Shown here in pieces: positions 18,501 to 33,500 of a stretch of DNA of 64,000 bases. The position numbers and the translations under genes were made by a program. Location: contig NZ_RXLQ01000011.1 in the NCBI RefSeq assembly GCF_003953935.1, forward strand, positions 62,001 through 126,000, given 5' to 3'. Every line of letters begins with the position of its first letter. The first letter of the stretch is position 1. The notes beneath the pieces were generated by a model. That model saw only the letters and a list, made by a program, of their open reading frames with translations. It was not told the origin of the DNA and made no database searches. This DNA comes from Massilia atriviolacea (lineage in GTDB: Bacteria > Pseudomonadota > Gammaproteobacteria > Burkholderiales > Burkholderiaceae_D).

Positions 18501-21500
18501 GCGAATCGACGTGATACGCCAGCACGTTGCCCCCGATGTCGAATTTTTCATTCGTCACCTGGTGCTTGATGCGCCCATTGTCCTGGAAGGCTTGCTCGAG
18601 GGTCATGTTGCCGGCGGCATCGAACAGGCGGATGTGACGCTCGTAGCCGCTGGCCGTGTCGAGCACGCCATACATCGATCCCAGATAGGCTTGCTGGTCC
18701 TTGAAGTCCTGTACCGCCTGCGGATAGGCTGCCACGGCCTTGTCGTAGGCGGCCAGGTCGAGCTTGTACTGCGCGTTCTGCTTGGCGTACAGCTCCATCA
18801 CGGCCGCCGTGCTGCCGGCCGGCGGCACCTCGGGCGCGACCGGGGCGACCGGCGCCGTCGGCATCACCAATCCGCCGGTCAGGTCGGTCGGCAAGTCCGG
18901 CTGGACCGCGTCGGCCACCACCCGTCCGAGGGCGTCGTAACTGGTGGCGAAGGCGAACTTCCCGTTCACGCTCGTGCTCACCAGGCGGTTCATGGCGTCG
19001 TACTCGTAGCGTTCGGTACGGTTGGCCCTTGTCGACGTGCTCAGCTTGCCGCCAGTCTCGAAGGTGCGCACCACCGACGCGCTGCTCACGGTGCCGGCCC
19101 CGTCCGCCGCATTCGACACGATCATGCGGTTCAGGGCGTCGAACATGAAGTAGCCGTCTTCATTGCGCTGCGCGCCCTTGCCCGGCGCGCTCGAGGTGAA
19201 GCGGCTGCGGTTGCCGAAGCCGTCGTACTCGAACGCCAGCGACTGCGCGCCCTCGTACGGATCGTTGGCGACCGTGCCGACCAGGCGCCGCAGCATGTCG
19301 TAGCGCTGGGTGTTGTCCTGGAAGATGCGCCCGTCCTGCATGGTGCGTTCCAGGGTACGGTTGCCCGCCAGGTCGTAACCGTAGGTCGTCTGCTTGTTGT
19401 AGGCAGGCTTGGCGTTCGGACCCGAGACCACTTCGCTGATGCCGTTCATCTGGCCCACGGCATCGTAGGTGTAGGTCGTCACCTGGCCTTTGGACGGCTG
19501 GATCGTGCCGATCTGCTGGCCGGCGTTGTCGTAAGTGTAGGTGGTCAGCGAACCGTCGTAGCCGGTCGACGTGGCCATGCGGCCGTTGCTGTCGTAGCTC
19601 CAGCGCGCCTCGTAGCCGAAGATATCTTTTGTATACAGCTTTTTACCCTCGCTGTCCCAAGTGGTGAACACCGTCGGCTTGCCGGGCGCCGTCATCTGCA
19701 GCAGCTGGCCCTTCTCGTTATGCACATAGCGGGTGACCTGGCCGGCCGTATTGGTCGCCGTGGCCAGGAAGCCCAGGACATCGTAGGTATAGCTTTCGCT
19801 CAGGGCCTGGCTGCCCAGGCTGACCGTGTTCAGCACGGGGAATGGCGAGCCGAAGTCGGGCGCTCCGCCGCTCGAACCGGCCGCCGAACCCTGCACCACG
19901 CCGAACAGCTCCACCGGACTGTGGCTGACCGTCTTCACGTGACCGAGGCGGTCGTAGGTATAGAAGGTCTTCTTCGCCGGGTCGAGTTCGTCCGTGCGCA
20001 GCTGGTCGAAGGCATCGTAGGTATGCCGTTCGCTCGTCAGGCCATTGGTCGACGACGACAGCAACTTGCCCGCAGGCGTGTAGGTGTCGGTCGTCACGCG
20101 CCAGCGCGCATGCATGGCATCGTTGGCGGACGGACCTGTGACGTCGGCGCTTTCGCGGTCGATCGTCTGGCGCCCCATCACCGCGCCCTGCGCACCGAAG
20201 ATGTACAGGTACTCGCGCACCCGTCCGCCTGCGCTGCCGTCGGCGCGCGCGTTGCGCTCGCTCGTCACCCGGTTCTGCATGTCGTAGGTGAAGGTGGTGG
20301 TCGGCCCGGCCGCGCTGGCCGGGCCCGGTTCGGTCTTGCTGAGCAGATTGCCCCAGCGATCGAACTGCTGCACCACGCGCGCACGCCCGGCTTCCGACGC
20401 CGGCATGTCGGTCTGGATCATGCGGCCGGCGGCGTCGTAGCGGTAATCGACGCGGCGCAGGTCGCCGAACGCCAAGGCCTCGGCGGCGCTGGCGAAACCG
20501 CCCAGCGCGCGGTCGCCATGGTCCTTGCCGCCGCTGCCCAGGGTCACGCTCAGGCGGCCCTGCAGATCGTACAGGCGGATCTGGTCGGCGCCGCTTTCGT
20601 TGGTGCGCCACAGTCGGCCCGCATTGTCGTAGTCGTAGGTGATCACGCGGGTGCCGCGCGTCTGGCGCACGATTTCACCGAAGGCGTTGTAGTCGTTGAC
20701 TTCGCCCGTATTGCTGTCGCTGACCAAGCGGCCCAGCTGGTCGTAGCCACGGCTGCTGAAGCCGACATAGCCGCCGTTGGTACCCGGACCCGCCTTGGCG
20801 TAGCTCCATTTCCTGGACAGCGAGCCGGTACGGTCGAAGGCAAAGTAGTGATCGTTGCCTTCGGCGTCGGTCACGCGGATCGGATTGCCCTGCTGGTTGA
20901 ACTCGGTGCGGCGGGTGCGGTCGTCCGGACCGGGCGCCGCTGGCAGCGGACTGGTCGGGCTCTGCGAGCCGTTCGCGAAGCGCGTTTCGACCGCCACATT
21001 GCCGTACATATCGTACTCGTACGTGGTCAGGCCGAGCCCGTCGCCGATCGGGTGGCTGCCGTCGAGCATCGCCGTCATCCGGCCCAGCACGTCGTAGAAC
21101 ATGCGCGACGGCGTTGCCGAATCGCTCGCTCCCGGCCCCCACGCCTTGGTCAGCGTGACATGGCCGCCGGCGTCGTACTCGTTCACGCGCACGTGCGCGT
21201 CGCCGGCGCCGTCGCTGCTGGTCTCGCGCAGCACCCGGTTGGCCTTGTCGTAGGTCCGGCTGACGGTGCGGTCGCGCACGTCCGCCTGGGCCGCCGGCGC
21301 TTTCTCTTCCTTGCCGCTCCAACCCGCAATGGCCTTGGCCGACTCCACCGTCTCCTTGCGGTTGCCCGCAAAGTCGTAGGTGTGCGTCGTCAGGTAGCCG
21401 CCGGCGTCGACCGTGGCGCTGAGCTGGCCGCGCTGGTCGTAGTAGTTGTTTACCACGCTCCACTGGCCGCTCAACGGATTGACCAGGGTCGATACCCGCG

Positions 21501-24500
21501 TGACGTCGCCGAAGCTGTTGTAGCTGTTGCGCGTCACCGCGCCGGCCACGAAGCCGCGCTGCGCCGCGTCGGCCGCGTCCGGATCGATCACGTACACCGG
21601 CGGCTGGGTCACTTCCAGCACCCGGCCCGCATGATCGTAGGTGCTGACGATGGTGCGGTCCTGGCTGTGATCGAGGCCGGCGACCAGCGTTTCCATCGCC
21701 GCGCTGTCGGGCAGCGCGTGCTGCAGCAGCACGACCGGCCTGGCGTAACGGGTCAGCCTGGTGACCTCGCCGAACGCATTGCGCTCGTAGCCAGTGACAT
21801 AGCCCTTGGCGTCGATGTCGAAGCGCAGCTTGCCGCTGGCGTCGTAGACGCTGTTGCTGACATAACCGCTGACATCGGTTTTGCGGATCGCCAGGCCCAG
21901 GCCGTTGTAGTCGATCTTGCTGGCGCCCGCGTCGACGCTGCCAAGGCCGCTTTGCGTGGTGCTGTACTCGACATTGCTGCCGAACTTGATCTCGACCTGC
22001 TTGCCGAAATTGTCGTAGCTAAAACTGTTGGCACGCGTCTGGCCATTCCCCGTTTCCAGGCGATAGCTCAAGCGTCCCAAGCCATCGTAGTCGGTCCTGA
22101 CCACCCGCTGGTACAGCCCGTCCTTGCCCTGGACCGCGGGCGCAGTCTCGGTCTGCAGGAGGCCGGCCGCGTCGTAGGTGTACTTCCACAGGCCGCCGTT
22201 CTTGTCGAGGAAAGTCTCTTTCTGTCCGGACGTGTTGTAGGTCGTCGTTTCGGCATTGCCCAGGGAATCCTGGTGCCAGACCACGCCGCCCATCGGGCCG
22301 TAGCGGAACAGCTCGGTACGATCGGCGGCCGCGTCGGACACAAGCAGCGTATCCAGGGCGGCCTTGCTGAAATCGCTACCCTTGTAGGCCGTGGCGAACT
22401 GCGTGGTCGATACCAGGTTGCCGAACAGGTCGTACGTATTCTTCTGCGCGTGGCCGCGCGCGTCGACGCTGTACGCGAGCCGGTTGAGCGCATCGAAGCT
22501 CTGGTGGCTGCTGCGGTCCTCGGCCGGATTGGCCAGGGTCGGCGCGATCGCGGCCAGGCTGCCCAGGTCGTAGCCGCCCGCCAGCGCCATCGCCGCCACG
22601 TCCAGGCGCCTGGCGAACAGGGTCACGCCGGTCATGTTGCCGTAGGCGTCGAACTGCTGGTGGCGCAGCACGCCTTCGGCATCGACCGCATACACCAGCT
22701 GGCGATCCTGGTTGTAGGCCATCAGGCTGACGCGGTCGTCCGGACTGCTTGCCACGCTGGCCGGATCGGCACCGGGAGCGATCCTGGTGGCATGCTGGAT
22801 CTGCCTGACCAGATTGCCGGCGCCATCATAGGCATAGCTGGTGACGGCGCCGCCGCCGTCGACACTGGCAATGAGCTGGTTTCTGGCATCGTACACATTG
22901 CGTACGTGGATATTGTTACCTTTGCCGGCCTGCAAGGCAAAGGCCGCCACGGTGGCCGCATTGACGGCCGTGTTGGCCGCGAAGCGCGCTTCGTAGGTGA
23001 TGCGTTCGAGCAGATTGCCGCGTGCGTCGAAGTGCTGTTCGACCACGTTGCCGTAATTGTCGACCGTGTAGATCGGACGGTAGGCGGCATCGAACACGGT
23101 GCGCAGGGTGGCGTCACCCTCTCGCCCCGCGTCCGGCGCAGCGTACCAGTTGCTGGCGGCGGTCAGCGCGCCGAAGCCGGCGCGGGCGACCTGGATGCCG
23201 TTGGCATCGTAGGCGAAGCTGGTGCGCCCGCCCTGGCCGCTGCGGGTCGCCATCAGGCGGCCCTCGGTATCGAATACCTTCAGCATGCGGTAGCCGTCCG
23301 GCGTGGCGATCCCGATCTGGTTGCCGTTGGCGTCGTAGCTGTAGCGCGTCACGCCGCCGTTGGCGTTGGTCGAACTGGCCATGCGGCCGTTGCCGTCGTA
23401 GGTTTCGCGCACGTCGTTGTCGCGCGCCGCGTCGGCCACCCTGGCCGCAGCCTCGGTCAGCGCGGCCACCGTCAGCGCGGTATCGGCGCCGATGGCGACG
23501 GCATACGCGATCCGTTCGACCGCATTGCCCGCATAACGCCAGGCTACCAGGGCCCCGGACTGATCCAGGCGGAACAGTTCGCGGCCGGCAGCGTCGAAGA
23601 CGCTGCGCACCCGCTGGTCGCGCGCGGGATCGGCGGCCGGCATGACGAAGCTGGCATCGAGCGCGGCGCTGCCGGCGTGCGGCCGCGCCACCCGGTTGGC
23701 GTAGCTGACCTGCTCGGCCAGGCGGCCGCGCGCGTCGTACACCATGCGGCTGACATAGCCCTCGCCATCGACGTTGAGCACCGGACGGCGCTCGACGTCG
23801 TAGGCGGTCAAGGTCACCCGGTCCAGCGCCGACACGGCCACGCTCTGCGGTCCGGAACCGATCGCAACCGGTATCCCGTAGCGCACCTGCCTGATGACGT
23901 TGCCGTCGGCATCGTAGCCGTACGAGGTCACCATGCCGGCGGTATCGGACTCCCATTCCAGGCGGTTGAGCGCATCGAACACGCGCATGCTGCGCGCGTC
24001 GCGCGTGGCGTCGGCCCCGGCCAGCACGGCCGCGCCGACCGCCTCGGCAGTGAGCGCGGTGGCGGGATCGATCGGCCTGGCATAGGCCACGCGCTCGATC
24101 ACGTTGTCGTACAGGTCGTACTTCAGCGCGACCACATTGGCGTTGCCGTCGATGGTAAACAGCGGGCGGTTGCGCGCGTCGTACACGGTGCGCAGGGTCG
24201 AATCGGGGGTCGTGCCCACGTAGTGGTTCTGGACCTGTTTGTCGACCAGGTTGCCCTTGCCGTCATAGAGGTAGCGGGTCACCACGCCGGTGCCGTCCAC
24301 GGTCCGGGCCAGGCGGTTGGCCGCATCGTAGACGTACTCGTGGCGGGCGTCGGGCGTTGCCGACAGCAGCATGGCGCGCAATGCCTCGGCCTTCAGTTCG
24401 GTACCCGCAGGCACCTTGTTCAGGTAGGTGAACGCCGTGGCGAGCTTGCCGCCGGTGGTATAGACGTAGTTGTTCAGGTCGCCCGCAGCGTTGACGCTCC

Positions 24501-27500
24501 ACTCCAGCTGGCCGGCGGCATCGTAGGCATAGCGGATGTGGTCGTCGCGTTCGCTGCTGGCGATGAGCGCCACCGCCGCCGCGACCGACGCAAGTGTCGG
24601 CACGGCCGGCACAGCAATGCCGGCCGCGTAGGTGACCCTGTCGCTCACCAGGCCTTTGGCGTCGTACTGGCGTACGGTAACCCGGCCCTGGGCATCGATG
24701 CCGACGATCTCGCGGTCGCTGGCGTCGTACAGGCTGAACGACACCTGGTCGTTGGCCGCATCCGGCTTGACCAGCGCGGCGATGGCCGCGCCGGTGGCGA
24801 TGCTGCCGGCGTCCGGACGCGGCGCGCGCTGGTTGTAACTGATGCGCTTGGTGACGTTGTCGTGGGCATCGTAGAACAATTGCGTGATCTGTCCATGCTC
24901 GTCCACCTTGTGGACGAGGCGCTTGTCGGCATCGTAGCTCATCAGGCTGACGCGGTCCGAGGCGCTGGTCCTGACGCTGTCGAGCGCGGCATCCTTGGCG
25001 ATCGGCGCGCTGTAGCGCACCTGGCGCACCAGGTTGCCCTGCACGTCGTACAGATAGCCTTCGACGAAGCCGAGGCTGTCGGCCTGCAGCGCTACCCGCC
25101 CGGCAGTATCGTAGGCGTAGCGTTCGTGCAGGTCGCGCACGCTGTCCGGCTTCAACGCGGCGTCGATCGCCGCCGCCGTGGCGGCGGTCGAGAGCGCAAT
25201 CGGCTCGGCATAGCGCAGCTTGTCGCTGACCTGGCCGTTGCTGCCGTACGCGTAGCGCACCACCACGCCGGTGCCGTCCACGCTCAGGATCACCCTGCCT
25301 GCGGCATCGTACACCTTGCGCTGCACGCTGTCGCGCGTGGCGTCGGCCACCACCGCCGGCGCCGAACCGATAACCCACTTGCTGCGGTCGATGCGGTTGG
25401 CGTAGCTGGTCTGCTCGACGACCTGGTCGTTGCCGTCGTAGCTAAAGTGCACCACACCGCCGTTACCGTCGATGGTCCACTCCACGCGATTGGCGGCGTC
25501 GTAGACGCGGTAGCTGGCGATGTCGAGTTCGTCCGTATACGTCGACGGCACAAACTCGCCCACGAAGCGCGACAGGTCCAGGCGCCTGACCGAAGTCGCA
25601 CTCGAGGTCAGGTTGCCCTTCACGTCGTAGTGGAACTGGGTATGCGCGCCGGTGCCGTCGTAGGTCCACAGCAGGTGGTTCTGCTTGTCGTAGACGCGCA
25701 CTTCCTTGCCGTCCATGCCTGAAGCGGCGGCCAGCGCAGCGGCACTCAGGGTCGTGTCGTTGTATTCGGCCAGGCCGGCCGGGATGGCCTTGGCGTAGAC
25801 CGTGCGGCCAAGCAGCTGGCCCATGTGGCCGTAGCTGTAGGCGGACAGGTCGCCCTCGCCTTCCACGCTCCATTGCACCAGGCCGTTGGCGTCGTACACG
25901 AAGCGCGCATGATTGTCGCGTTTTGAATCCTTGAGCAGCGCCACCGCCGCGCCAAGGTCGGCGGCGGTCATCTTGACCGACGCCGCCACAGGCGTGGCGT
26001 AGGTGATGCTTTCGGTGACATGGCCGGCGGCATCGTAATGCTGTTCGGTGACGGCACCGACGCTGTCGACGCGATACAGTTCGCGGCCGATGGCGTCGTA
26101 CACGCTGCGCACGCTCTGGTCGCGCGCCGTATCGATAACGACCGTCGAAGCCAGTTGCACGGCATCGGCCGGCACCTTGCCCGCCGCCGGCATGGCGACG
26201 CTGTTGGCGTACACGGTGCGGCCGACCACCTTGCCGGCGCGGTCGTAGCTCTGACGCGTAATCTGCCCGGCCTGGTCGATCTGCACCACCATGCGGTTGG
26301 CGGCGTCGTAGCCCATCAGGGTCACGCGGTCGCCCGCCCTGCCTTCGACTGCCGACGGCAGGGCGCCGGCGGCCAGCGGTTTTTCGTAGCGGATCTGGCG
26401 CAGCAGGTTGCCGGCACGGTCGTAGCTGTAGCCGGTGACCCGGCCCACGCCGTCGACTTCCCAGGCCAGGCGGCCCGCCTTGTCGTAGGTGTAGCGCACA
26501 TGCAGGTCGCGCGCCGCATCGGCGCGCGCCAGTACCGCCGCACGCAGCGCGACTACCGTCAGGGCGGTGTCGGTAGCGAGCGTATTGGCATAGCCGATCC
26601 GCTCGCTGACCTGGCCGTTGCCGTCGTAGCGCAATTCGCTGAGGCCACCGGCGCCGTCGAGCGTGAAGATCGGGCGGTTCAGGGCGTCGTAAACCGTGCG
26701 CAGGGTCTGGTCGCGCAGTGCATCGGCAACCACCGGCGGTACCGTGCCCGGCACCCAGGCCGACATGGCGATGCGGGTGGCGTACGTGGTGCGGCGTTCG
26801 ACATTGCCGTTACCGTCGTAGCCGAAGGCGGTCACGCCGCCCAGGCCGTCGACGTCGAAGGCCAGGCGGCCATCCTTGTCGTACACGTGGTGCACGACCG
26901 TATCCTTGGCGGCGCTCGGCGCCAGCAGGCCGGCGATGACATCGGCGCTGGCGGCGTTACCAAGCTTGACCGGCTTGACGTAGTTGACGGTCCGCGTGAC
27001 CCGTCCTTCGGCGTCGTAGCTCTGCTGCGTGACGTAGCCGAGCGCGTCGACCGTATAGACCGGTCGATCCAGCTTGTCGTAGGCGATCCGGCTGCGGTTG
27101 CCGCCGGCGTCGACCATGGACACGAGGTTGTCGTCGCTGTCGTACTGGTAGGTTTCGGTCAGCTTCAGGCCGTCCGGATCGACCGTGGTCGCGATACGGC
27201 GGCCCAGCGCGTCGTAGGCGTGCACGGTGAGCTTGCCGCCGGCGTCGGTGACGCTCAGGGTGGCGCCGCGCTCGTCGTGGGTGTAGCGCGTGACCAGCTT
27301 CAAGCCGGTCGGGTCGAGGGTCTGGGTCAGCACCTGGCCGAGCAGGTCGTACTCGGTCAGCGTGACGGTGCCGGCGGCATCGGTGGTGCTCACGCGCTGG
27401 CCTTTGGCGTCGTAGCTGTAGCGGGTCGTCAGCGCCAGCCCGTCCTGGTCCTGGGTGCGGGTCAGGACGCGGTTGACGGCGTCGTAGGTGTAGTTGACGT

Positions 27501-30500
27501 CGTTGCCGGCAGCGTCTTGCGTGTGGACCAGGCGGCCGGCGGCGTCATAGTCGCGCGTGCTGTGGCCGAGCGGGGTGACGGTGTCGACCAGCTTGCCGTC
27601 GGCGTCGTAATGGAAGCTGGTGGTGTTGCCCCTGCCGTCGGTGACGCTGTGCACCTGGCCGTGCGCGTTCTGGCGCGTGACCGATTCGACCTTCTCGGCG
27701 GTGCGCACGGTGGTGCTGCGCGTGGCCGTGTCGTAGCTGTACTGGGTGACGTTGTTGAGGGCATCGGTGACCGTGAGCGTGCGTCCGAACGCATCGTAGG
27801 ATTGCTTGCGCACGCCGTTGGCGGCATTGGTGGTCGTGACGACCTGGCCCAGGCGGTCGTAGGCGAGCGCGGTGACGTTGCCGTTGCCGTCCACCGAACG
27901 CGTCAGGCGTCCGAACTGGTCGTAGGCATTGCTTTCCCTGACATACAGCTTATCGCCGCTGCGGGCCACGGTCAGCTGGCGGCCCATGTTGTCGTAGGTC
28001 GTGGTGGTGACGGTTTCTCCGTGGCCGGCGGTGGCAGGCGCGGTGACCGTCGCGACGGCGCCGAAGGCGTCGTAGCTGGCGCGCGTGGTGGCGCCGAGCG
28101 CGTCGTTCGTTTCCACCACCTGGCCGCGCGCGTCGTAGCGCATGCGGGTGATGCTGTTGGCGGCCGGCTGGGCGTTGGCGGCCGCAGCCAGTGCCGCCAC
28201 GTCGGCCATGTTGGCCGCCGACGCCAGCAGGCCGCCGCGCAGGGCGGCGCGCGCTGCGGGCGGGATCGCCGTGGCATAGCGCAGCACGGCGTCGAGACGG
28301 CCCAGGGTGTCGTAGCGGTTTTCGGTGACGCCGCCTTCGGCATCGACCGTGTAGCGCACCCGGCCGGCCTCGTCGTGGAAGAACACGGTGCGGTGGCCGA
28401 GCGCATCGGTGCTGCCGGTGCGCTGGCCGGCCGCGTCGTAGGTGTAGGTGGTGGCGTGCGCGGCCCAGATCGCATCGACCTCGGCGGCGCTCTGGACGCC
28501 CGTGATCAGGGCGCTGCCGGCGCCGTTCAGCTCGGCCTTGACGCGGCCCTGGACGTCGAAGCGGCGCAATACCGTGCGCACTTCGCTGGTGTCCTGCGCG
28601 CTGGTGCTCGACACCATGCGGCCGGCGGCATCGTAGACGTAGGACGTGACTGTGCCGTCGGCGCCGGTCTGGCTCAGCAGGCGATCCTTGACATCCCAGC
28701 GGCGGCTGGTGCTTTGGTCGGCGGGATTGGCTGCCGGACGCAGCGCCGCCAGGGTCGATTGCACAGTGACCGGGGTGCGCGCCGGCGTGGCGTAGCGCGT
28801 GCTGCCGACCAGGCGACCGCCGGCGTCGTAGGCGTACTCGGACAGATAGCCCTCGCCGTTGACCTCGGCAATTTTCTGCCCGAGGTTGTCGTAGTAAATG
28901 AAGGTATGGATATCGGCCGGATCGGGATACGGAAGCCAGCCGGTGGTGGAATCGTAGCGGTTGGCGAGACCGGCCTGTTCACTTTGATAAACCGATTGCA
29001 TGCCCTGCAAGGGCTTGGCGAAGGCAATGGTCTCCACCAGGCGGCCGGCGGCGTCGTAGCGGTACTCGGTGTAGCCGCCCTGGGCGTCCAGGATGGAACG
29101 TACATTGCCGTCGCTGTCCATGAACCGGCGCGTCTTGCGGTCCGATTCGCTGGCGCCAACGACGAGCGTTTTTGTGCCAGCCGTGACCGTTTGCTGCAAC
29201 GGCGCCGAGAGTGCGGACGGATTGTCGAGGTCGCCGGCGTAGGCGGCCACGATGGCCAGGCTGCCGATATCGAAATTATTGCTTGCCATAACGAGGGTAG
29301 CGACACCGTTGACGACGGCGGCGGTTCCCAGGACGGTTGTACCGCTCAGGAACGTCACCAGGCCGCTCGGCAAGGCCCCCTGCACCGTCGCGCGGATGGT
29401 GAACGAGGCGCCCTGGCGCACCGGCCCCGGTCCGCTCAGGCTGATCGTGACGGGCGCGCCCGGCGCCTGGTGGTGCACCACGGACGAGATGCTCGACGCG
29501 TTCTGGGCATTGCCTTCGTACACCGCGACCAGGCGGTTGGCACCGACCGGCAGGGAGGCGATGGCCAGCTGCGCCTGTCCATTGACGACCGGTGCCGTCC
29601 CCAGCAGCTTCGTGCCGCTGTAAAAGGCCATCACGCCGCCATCGGTGGCAGCGCCGCTGAGCTGGGCCGTCATGACCAGGCTGGCGCCATTGCCGCTGAC
29701 GGCCAGCGCGGTACCGGTCACGGCCAATGCGACCGCCGGCGCCGCCGCCATCGTGGCGGTGCGGGCACGGTTGGCGGAATCGCCGGGGTACTCGGCCGTC
29801 ACACCGGCCAGCCCGCCCGACGGCTCGGCGACCGTCAGGCTGGCGCGTCCGCCCAGAATGGTGCCGACCCCGATCACATTGCCGAAACGGTCTTTGAACG
29901 TGACGCTGCCATCGGGACTATTGCCCTTGACGATCGCCAACAGATTGATCGTACCGCCGGCCGCCGCACCGCCGCTCAGGCTGAGCGTGGTGTCGTTCGG
30001 AGAGATGGCGGCCTTGCTGCTCAGCTCGGTCGAAATATAGTTCATCGGCACGCCAGGCGCGTTGTAGTCGTCACCCGAATACACCGCGGTGGTCCAGTTC
30101 GTGCCCGGCCTCATCGCCGACACCGGCACCATGATCACCACTTCGCCGTTGACCACGGCGGCCGAGCCCAGGCGCTCCTTGAGATCGTGCGAGAACAAGG
30201 CGACGGTGCCGCTCGGCGGGACGGCGCCCTTGACCTTGACGGTGATGCGCGCAAACCTTGCCAGGTCGGCGTCGGCCTTGCTCAGCACCGTGCCGTTGGC
30301 GTCGACCAGCACCGATTCGGCGGCCAGGGTAGCCACCGGTTTGTTCACCGTGTAGACGACCACGTCCGAACTGGTCGGCGCCAGCCAGGCACCGGGCGTA
30401 CCCGAATAGACCGCGCGGAAGCGATGTTCGCCCGGCGCCAGCGTATCGACCAGCAAAGTGGCGTTGCTGGAACCGGCGTCGACACTGCCCAGCAGCACGT

Positions 30501-33500
30501 CGCCATCGTAAAAGCTCACCGTGCCGCTCACCAGGCCATTCGGAAAATTGTCGGACGAGGTTTTCGCGTACAGCGTGACGGGCACCCCGCTCGGCATGCT
30601 GTCGGAGGGGGTGAAGGTGCTCAGGTAGAGCGGCATCAGCGCGCTTTCCGGCAAGCTGACGGCGACCGGCGCCGAGGTCCCGCTTACCGTGCGTTTTTCC
30701 CAATCGCCATACACGGCCGTGATGGTGCCGCTCTTGGCACCGAAAACATCAACACCTTTCAGAACGCCAAGGCCATTGGTCATTTCAGCGCGCCCGAGCT
30801 CCTTCCCGTCCAGATAGAAATAGACAAAGGTATTTCTGTCTTCGTCAATCAGCCTGCCCGCGTGACCAGGCGGATACGGGATCTGCACCACCAGGTCCAG
30901 CACCGGCTTGTAACCCGCCATCCGGACCGAAACCGACACGACCGGGTCGATCCTGATCGGGTCGACCTGCAGCGCCAGCCTGGCCACATTGAGCGTGGCG
31001 GTCGGCGCATTGGTCTCGTCGCCCGAGTAGAAGGCAAACAACTCCGCCTTGCCCCCTTCGGGTTCGGCCCAGTCCAGCGTCGCCACGCCATCGATCAGCT
31101 GGGCGCTGCCCACAACGTAGTTTCCGCTTTGAAAGATCACGGCGCCGCGCGGCGCCGGCGCGCCGGGCGCACCTTTCACCGTGGCAGTGAGCCTGATCGG
31201 CTGGCCGAACGCGGCTTTCTGCGGCGTGGCCGACAAGGACAGGCTCGATGGGGTCGTCGCCGCCGGCGCGACCGGCGCGGCGGACGGGTTATCCGACACG
31301 CTCAGCTTCTGGACGGGCGTGGGGGCGCTGCTGCCAGCGTTCTGGGCGTCGCCGGAATACACGGCGAACACGTCAAAACTATTTGCCGTGGGGATCCGGT
31401 AGGTCAGTTGGGCGACGCCGTCGACGACCTTGCCCGTACCCAGTACGCCATTGCCGTTGAAGAAAGTAACCAGGCCCCCGACCTTGGCGCCGCCGTTGCT
31501 GCCGATGCGCGCGGTGAAGATCACATCGTCCCCGCGGCGCGCGCTGGCGTGCGACATCGACATGCCGATGGTGGTCGGGCGCGGCGCTTCCAGCACCGTC
31601 TGCGCGATCGCTTCCGAACGCCCGGCGCGGTTGTTGCGGTCGCCCTCGTAGCGCACGCTCAGCGCATGGGTGCCGGTGGCCAGATTCGACACCTTGAGCG
31701 CCGCCACGCCATTGATCAGCGTGCCGCTGCCGATCACGCTGGCGCCGTCGTAGAACGTGACGACGCCATCCGGATAGCCGGCGCCGAGGTGCGCAACCCG
31801 GGCCGTGAGGATCAGCGGCGCGCCTTCGTCGAGGGTCGCCGCGCTCGTGGTCAGGGAAGTGGAGGTCTGCGCCGGCGTTACTTCCTGCGCGATGCCGGCC
31901 ACTTCCACGGCGTGGGCCGCATCGCCCTCGTAGAATGCCGTAATCGTGCGCTGGCCGGCCGCCAGGGTGCTCACCACCAGGCGCGCGACACCGTCGACCA
32001 CCTCGGCCGTCCCCAGGAAGACACCGCCATCGCCGATAAAACGCACCACGCCACGGGCCTGGCGGTCGCCGATGGTGGCACTAAGCGTCAAACCGGTGCC
32101 GTACGGCGCCGCCGCATGCGAACTCGACAGCGTCAGCGTCGTGCGCTGGGCCGGAACCGCCGCCATGGAAGCGACGCTGACGGCGTTGTTCGCATCGCCG
32201 CCATAGCTTGCACTGGCCACGCCCCTGCCCTCGACATACCCGGGCAAGGTCAGTTCGGCCCGGCCCTGGCTGAGCGAGTCGCTCTCGGTGATGGTGGAAA
32301 TACCCAGCACATTGCCGAATTGATCGAGGAAAGTGACGCGCCCGCCCGGCTTGACGCCGGTGACGGTGGCCGTGACGATTTGCGTGGCGCCGCCGGGCCC
32401 GTTCACGATACGGCTGTCGAGCGCGGTCGTGGTGGCGACGGCGGCCGCGCGGGCGGTGATCGCGGCGGTCGACTTATGGTTGTTCACATCGCCGGAATAG
32501 TAGGCGCTGACCTCACGCGCACCGGGTTTGGTGTTGCGCGTGACCAGAGTCGCGATCCCATCCTTCACCAACGCGCTGCCGACCAGCTTGTTATCCTCGT
32601 AAAACTCCACGACGCCGCCTGGCTGGTAACCGCTCACCCTGGCGCTGAGCGTGACCTCGGCGCCGACCGGTGCCATGGTCGGCAACGCGCTGACGACAGT
32701 GGCCGACTTGGCGATGACCCGCATCGTCAAGGCGGTCTTGCTGGCGCCGCTGGCAACTTCGGTCTCGCTCAGGTAGGTCGCTTCGATCCGGTGCGCACCG
32801 ACGCTCAGGGTGGCTGGCAGGCTCCAGGTGAACGTGTCCAGGCCGCCGTAGGTGTAGGCCTCGCCGATTTTCACGCCATCGAGGAAGAACGCCGCCTTGC
32901 CTCTGGCGTAAGGACCTTTGACGGTCAGGCTGATGGTTTGCTGGGAACCCTCGACATACCGCTCGTCGGCGGAAAGCAGCAACTCGGCGCCGGCCAACGG
33001 CGCCTCTGTTACCAGCGTCGCCGTGCTTGCCGGCGCATGCAGCGCATCGCCCGAATACACGGCCGCCAGGCTTGCCACACGCTTGGCAGGCATCGGCATG
33101 TTCAATTCTGCAACGCCATTGACGACTTGGGCGCTGCCGATCAGGATCTTGTTGTCGAAAAAGCTGATGGTGCCGGACGTTGCCGCGCCGCCGACAGCGG
33201 CGCGCACCACCAGGCGGTTGCCGAACGGCGTCTCCTGGATCGAGGTACTCAGGACCGGAACCGCAAGCGGGCGGGTATCGCTCGCGCGGGTGCCGCTGGC
33301 ATTGACGGTCGGCCCGTTCTGGACCGATCCGGCATGGCCGGCGTCGCCGGAATAGCTGAGCCGGACAACGCCCTCCAGATTGCCGATGTCGTTGGCCGAG
33401 ACCACCAGGGTGGCCACGCCGTTGACCACAGCCGCAGTGCCGAGCACGCGCTCGTTGCCGATCAGGAAGCTGACCATGCCGGACGGATTGCTGCCGCCGG

